Below are positions 54,401-60,400 of a DNA stretch of 64,000 bases, piece by piece (within the stretch, counting starts at the first letter, position 1; each line of letters opens with the position of its first letter). The DNA comes from Trileptium ribeirensis (taxonomy: Eukaryota > Nematoda > Enoplea > Enoplida > Thoracostomopsidae): positions 52,203 to 116,202 of the forward strand of contig JASANE010000907.1 in assembly GCA_030248225.1 (NCBI GenBank), written 5' to 3'. A program made the translations under genes and the position numbers. The notes under the pieces are model-generated. The model was not told where the DNA came from. It saw only the letters and a program-made list of their open reading frames with translations, and ran no database searches.

Positions 54401-57400
54401 TATAATTGAGCGCAAAGAAACACCCCGCGTGAAAAAAAATTAGCCTAGCGACAGCAAAATTTCCGAAACTACATTAGCTGAAGAGTTCCGCAAGCTAAAA
54501 AAATACAAAAATGTACTCTCACATGAACTTGTTGGTTCGCAAAAAGAAGTTGAATTTACCAATATAACGAGCTATCTTCTTACTTACCATCTCGTTTGGG
54601 CGCCTTTTTCTTGTTTGCTCGTTTTCGAAGTTCACCACCGCCGCCAACACCAACACTTCCAGTCATTTCTCCGACGATGCTGACAGGTTCTAAAATTACC
54701 TTTTATAGTAAAATAATGTTACACGTATAGCCGTCGCCGTCGAGATGATCATCAAGGCTCCTTCTCGCCGACAAAGCACGGAAAGCGTTCTTCGAACAAC
54801 ACTGGCGGCGACCGCGTAAGAAACATAATAAAAATTTCCAAAATGTAAGATTGCTAACATGATCATGCAACCCGTTATATATAACTTTGATAATACTGGA
54901 TACGGTTATTTACGTCAGATCATTTAGATAAATACATATCGACGTCAGGTTAACAAAAATGTGACAAAAAATTCTTTAAACAGAACTTCCAGAATAAAGA
55001 ACAGCCGAATGCGAGCCGTCGGCACCCTCCGCAAAGCACGCAAACCCATCACAGGTAGGTTCAACTCTGACCAGGAATAATTCATGCTGACAAAGGAAAT
55101 TTGAAAACAAACAATATAGTCCGATGTAATATAAGCAAAAATGTAGTGTTGGCACGTCTTGCTAAAACTTGACAAAGTGTTTACCCCGATGTCGAACACC
55201 GTTTTTGAAAGTTTTTATGCGATCCCTAGTTGTATCTTCTTCTTTCGCTGGAGTCGCAAAAGACCCCAAATTTGAGACCCCTGCTTTTGTGGGTACGTCG
55301 TAACCCACAAAAGTCACGACTGAATATCGTTGTAGCAAGGACTGAGTACAGTGCCTGGCCTATCAGAAGGACCAAAATATTCCTTGTGGGTTTTCAGTTG
55401 ATGCCCCCACGTCCACCCTATCAGAAAATATCTGAGACAATAGCCCAGTTTAGATGAGAGAAATAAATCCGTGCCATTGTCCACTAAAAACGCGAGCGTT
55501 GTTGTAATCGTTTTGTAAGGTCTCTAAGCACTAGGAGACACCCGTTCTGTACTATAAGAACACCTCTTATTCCAAAAAGCCAAATATGATGCTAGTCGGT
55601 TATTCTATCTAAATATTCATTCCTAGCTTACGTTGTCGCACGAACACCTCTCATTCCAACAGTTTAATCGATAATAACAAACATACCTTTGAATTCAGCA
55701 TCGGTGGTTGGTGTCACCTCGCGCTGTTGATGATACTGCAAGACGTGCTGCGCTTGGCTGTTCATTGTCGTAGCAGATGTCGCTTTAGTTGTCGCTGACG
55801 CTGTGCTGGCAGTTTCAGTTGACAACTTGGTTTTTTGAGAAACCGTTTGCCGACTCGGAACGCTTTGATTATTACCGACGCTGCTAGTAGTTGTTGCAGT
55901 AAATGATGCTGAGGAAGCGACCGCATCGCCGCCCTTGCTTGACGAAGCAGCATTACGGTTCTTTACATTTCGAGTAGTTGATGTCGTCAATTGCACTGCA
56001 GTATTTGTCATAATCTACAAAACGATGACGATAAAGCATGGCTGAAAGACTTGTGGAAACCAAGTTTTTTTACAAGATTTGCGTGCATCAACTCGTTTCC
56101 TTCGCGCAGCACATTTTGTAATACAAACTCTTTATCGGATGACAATTTCGGTCCAGCTTAAAACAATCCCTTTTTACCCAATCCTAGAACATATTTAACC
56201 ACCGTAATAAACGATCTAAATCAGTTATGTAGACAGATCTTCAAGTCGTACTACCAATTTCGTGTATTTCGCAACCATTTTAAAACCAATTTTACCTAAT
56301 ATTAGAACAAAGATAGCAACCATAACAAAGCCACACATACAGCAACATGGAGCTTCATACTCTTAAAAAATAAACTCAATATATCAATAATGGAGATATG
56401 ACCGATTTTGTGTATTTGAGGTCTCATAGACACAGTTAAAAACAATTTATCTAGTCCGACAACATAGAATAACTGTAATAACGCGCCATATGCAGCTAGC
56501 TACTCAGAACTTCAGCCGTTTCTACAAAATGAGTACAACATCAACTTTATGTAATAATAGCCATATGGCTGCTTTATTAATTTCTGGTCCCACTCGCCCT
56601 GTTAAAAACCTAATCTTGATCAGCACCCTAATCCTGGACCCAAGGTAACTTTGACCTAAACCTCTATATACATTCAGGTTCATCTATAAATGCTCTGCCA
56701 AATGAAACTAATTGACTAAAATATACGTACCTGCTGCCGAGATACAGCCAGGTTCTGACCCGAGCCCCATGGACCCATTTTACAACGAAAGAGGTTGAAT
56801 CCGTTTTCGGACGTATTTCATACTTTAGTTTATTAGCTATCGCGCAAGACGATCGAACGTTACAAATTTGGGTTATGCATGCCACAAAACACACACAATC
56901 TGACAGTTAATAAAGGTTTACAGCATGAAAAGTAATATTACTTCTTTGACACTCAGAATTCAATCACGGTATTATTGCTTTGTACAACTCAGGGGTCGGT
57001 TTTAGGACCGGTTCTGTTCCTTTATTATATCAACGATATTGACGGCTAGCTTTCTGGCCTGTCCACAGCCCTCCGAAAAGTGGGGGGGGAAACTTCGGGG
57101 GGCCCATGTTCATTCTCGGGGGAAATTTCAAAGTGGGGGGGGATAAATTTTGCTTAAAAATACAAAATATTTCCATATTTTCATGCATTTTTACTACTGT
57201 GAACGTACTTTCAAGCTAAAAAACAATATTTTAGCGTTATAAATAGTGGTAATTAATGTTTAAAAAACAATTTGCAACAAAAAACAAATTTTCAGACATA
57301 AAAAATTTTTGGAATTAGTTGAACATGGGGGGTTTCGGTCGAGTGGGGAGGACGGACACGGGGGAAAATATCACGAACACGGGGGATTTGGAAAGTGGGG

Positions 57401-60400
57401 GGGGTCCCCCCACTGTGGACAGGCCAGGCTTTACAAATTCGCCGACGATACGAAAATGTATCGCTGTACCCACAACTGCAATTTCGAAATCGGTATTGAC
57501 GATATGGTAAGCGACCTCGCCGGCATCGATAAATGGTCCAACGACTCGGTCATGACATTCAACGCTGACAAATATAAATGTCTTCACTTCGGCCGGTCAA
57601 ACCCCGGGCATCAATATGAGTTAAACGGCATCAACATCCCCAACGCAACCAGCGAACGTGACCTTGGCATCTGGGTCTCCGACGATCTCAACCCCTCGTG
57701 CCACTGTGCTGAAGTCGTTCTCAAATGCAACCAAATTATCCACGTCTTACGGCGCTATTTTGCTTACCCATCCCACGCTATCTTTCTACCGATCTACAAA
57801 GCGCCCATACGGCCTCGACTTGAGTATGCATCTACGAGCTGGTGTCCTCACTACAAGCGGGACATCAAGCTATTGTAGGATGTCCAACGCCAAGCGACGA
57901 AGTTTGTCCGCGATATCGCCCATTTGTCATACGAAGATCGCCCTCGTTACCTGCAACTACATACCCTAAAGACACGACGCACGCGAGCGGACATGATCAT
58001 GCTATATCGTATGGCAAACGGGTTAGTCTACACTCCACTGTCTCGCTTTTTCGATGTCAGTGCCGACGACAGACTTCGTGGACACTGCTACAAGCTTCGG
58101 GCTCGTTTCACGCCTAAGCTAAATTGTGCTGGATATACGTTTGCGTATCGGACTGTTGAGACCTGGAACCGGCTACCCGAGGAGTTGGTAATGGCACCGA
58201 CACTAAAGTTGCACATGTCTCGCACGCTGCCGGAGCTATGATACCGTTGCTGCTGCCGCTGCGTTATCATTGCAGATACGAATGCTTCACTTGGCCATTA
58301 TGCTCAGCCGATTCACTTCGGCCAGCCGTTGTCGCGCAAGTCTCTACGCCATGCTCTCTCGTCAAACACATGACAATGGCAGTTCAGGTGTGGAACTAGA
58401 ATTATTGCTAATTCGACGCACATTTGCTAAATAGATGTTCGGAGATGGTTCACAACATAATGACGAAAGCCGTGGAATTTCCATCGAAATTTTTTGAAAA
58501 CGACACAATTTACGAGTTCCACCACAATAAAAGCTTCGGTTTTGGGTCACCCATAACGCAACAAAATTGAGAATATAAAAATCAAATGCCCACATACAGC
58601 CAAACCAAGGGAGGATACCGTAGCCCCTCACCCGCGGCAATACTGCTTCGCGAAAGATTATTTAACCAGTGCCGCGGAAATAATAAATTATTAATTGACG
58701 TTGAGGACTAAATAGTTCTCAAATAACATCTAAAATTGATAGTATGAGACGAACTTCTTCGGTATGCGAATCTTCCGAAACGGATTCTTTGGCGCTCAAG
58801 CGGCTCCGCTTTGATGTATTGTCTGCGCTTGCATCACTTTTTGATTTAGTAGCCTAAAATTAATTAATATCTAGCTGAAAAATTGCTGAACAATTAACCA
58901 GGGCGCGAATTTCGGCTAAGAATTAATACGTATGTACATATAGATTGTTTTGTAGTGCAACTATATATATGCAACATGCAATTTTATGTCAATACCAGAA
59001 AAACTAAATTTTAAGTCGACAAATTTCGTTTCGCCTACTGCGAAATTGTCAAACACAAATGTCCATGTCTAACTAACACCATCCGTATAAAACAGCAATT
59101 TAATGCAGAAATTCTCACGTTTTTTTCCTGCCACTCTTAGTCAAAACTCCTTTCGAATTATTCTCACCGTTTCAATTACACATACGGTGTTGACAATTCT
59201 TTATGCCTGAGGAACCCAGTTAAATCGGGGGCCTTCAGCCCATTTGATGCCTCCCGGACAAAATCCAGCTCAAGCAAAATGCTTGATTTTAATTTCGAAA
59301 TTCCAAATCGCCCCTTGGAAAAAGGGCAAAATTTTAATTTTCATGGTTTCAGAAAGTTCGTTGATAGCCTTCCAGTGTTACCGTTGTAACTAGGCTCTGC
59401 ATTCATTGAAAATTTTAGCAGGTGGCATGAACCGGAGCAACCTGGTTCCGAACTTTGCCCAGGGGCATTTTGTCAAGAAAAAATGGTCAAACATTGTGCC
59501 AAAAACACTGCTAAAACGCTTTTCATTAAGAGAATAAGTGATTTTGAATCAAACTTAGAGAAATTTTTGGCTTCAGAAACGAATTTTTGTACAAATTTTG
59601 ATGAAATTTTATGTACTTTGCACCGATTGGAAACAAAAAATTTACCAAGAGCGCACTCTATTTTAGCCAGGTGGCACTTGAAAATATCACCCCCTCTCAA
59701 TTTGGAGAGTCCAGTATAACAAGGTATTTTAACCTAAAATACTAAAACTATTGCTCTTGTGGAAGCAACTGTTTCCAAATCACAGCGACACTAAAGCACA
59801 GTAACACCACTGCAAACCCTATTCCCCCATCAAAAATTATTTTAGGGTAAGTAATGTTTTATATGACATATTTGAATGTCCTTGCAGCCTAGTCATTGAT
59901 TAAATACTAAATTCACCAAGCAGTATTTATATGAGCGCCATTACACAGAAAAACTTTCTTCAATTTTTCGGGGTAAAGCCGTTTTGGTCAAAATAGGGCC
60001 GTTGCTACTTGATCTCCTGGTTCCAAGCCAGGTGGCTAACGTATATCGTAAGGCCAAAATTTTCAGCTAACGGGAAACCACAAAGGTACGCAATAGTACA
60101 AATTTCTTGGCAATTCCACAAACCTACCGTTGTGTGAAGTATAAAAAAATCTAATTTCTGTGAAAAAATGCACCAATAAATTACATCAGAGTTTATGCTC
60201 TATTATTTACTGCCTTTTAGAAGCGCAATAATATTGACATCAAACAATTTCGTCTCATCTGGTACAAAAATAGAGGGTTGATGTAAACATAAACATACAC
60301 AACTAATTATATAAGTACGCATATACGTAATGTAACAACATGTGAAATATTATTTTAAAATAGTTACAATTAACCTAATTTTGTAGCACCTATTAGGCAA

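Noticed and set aside
57309..57422. Gly-rich N-terminus of the open frame entering the reverse transcriptase
   Set aside because: This part is translation of the inserted G-rich element, not retrotransposon protein; true RT homology begins at RLYKFADD near 57,426.
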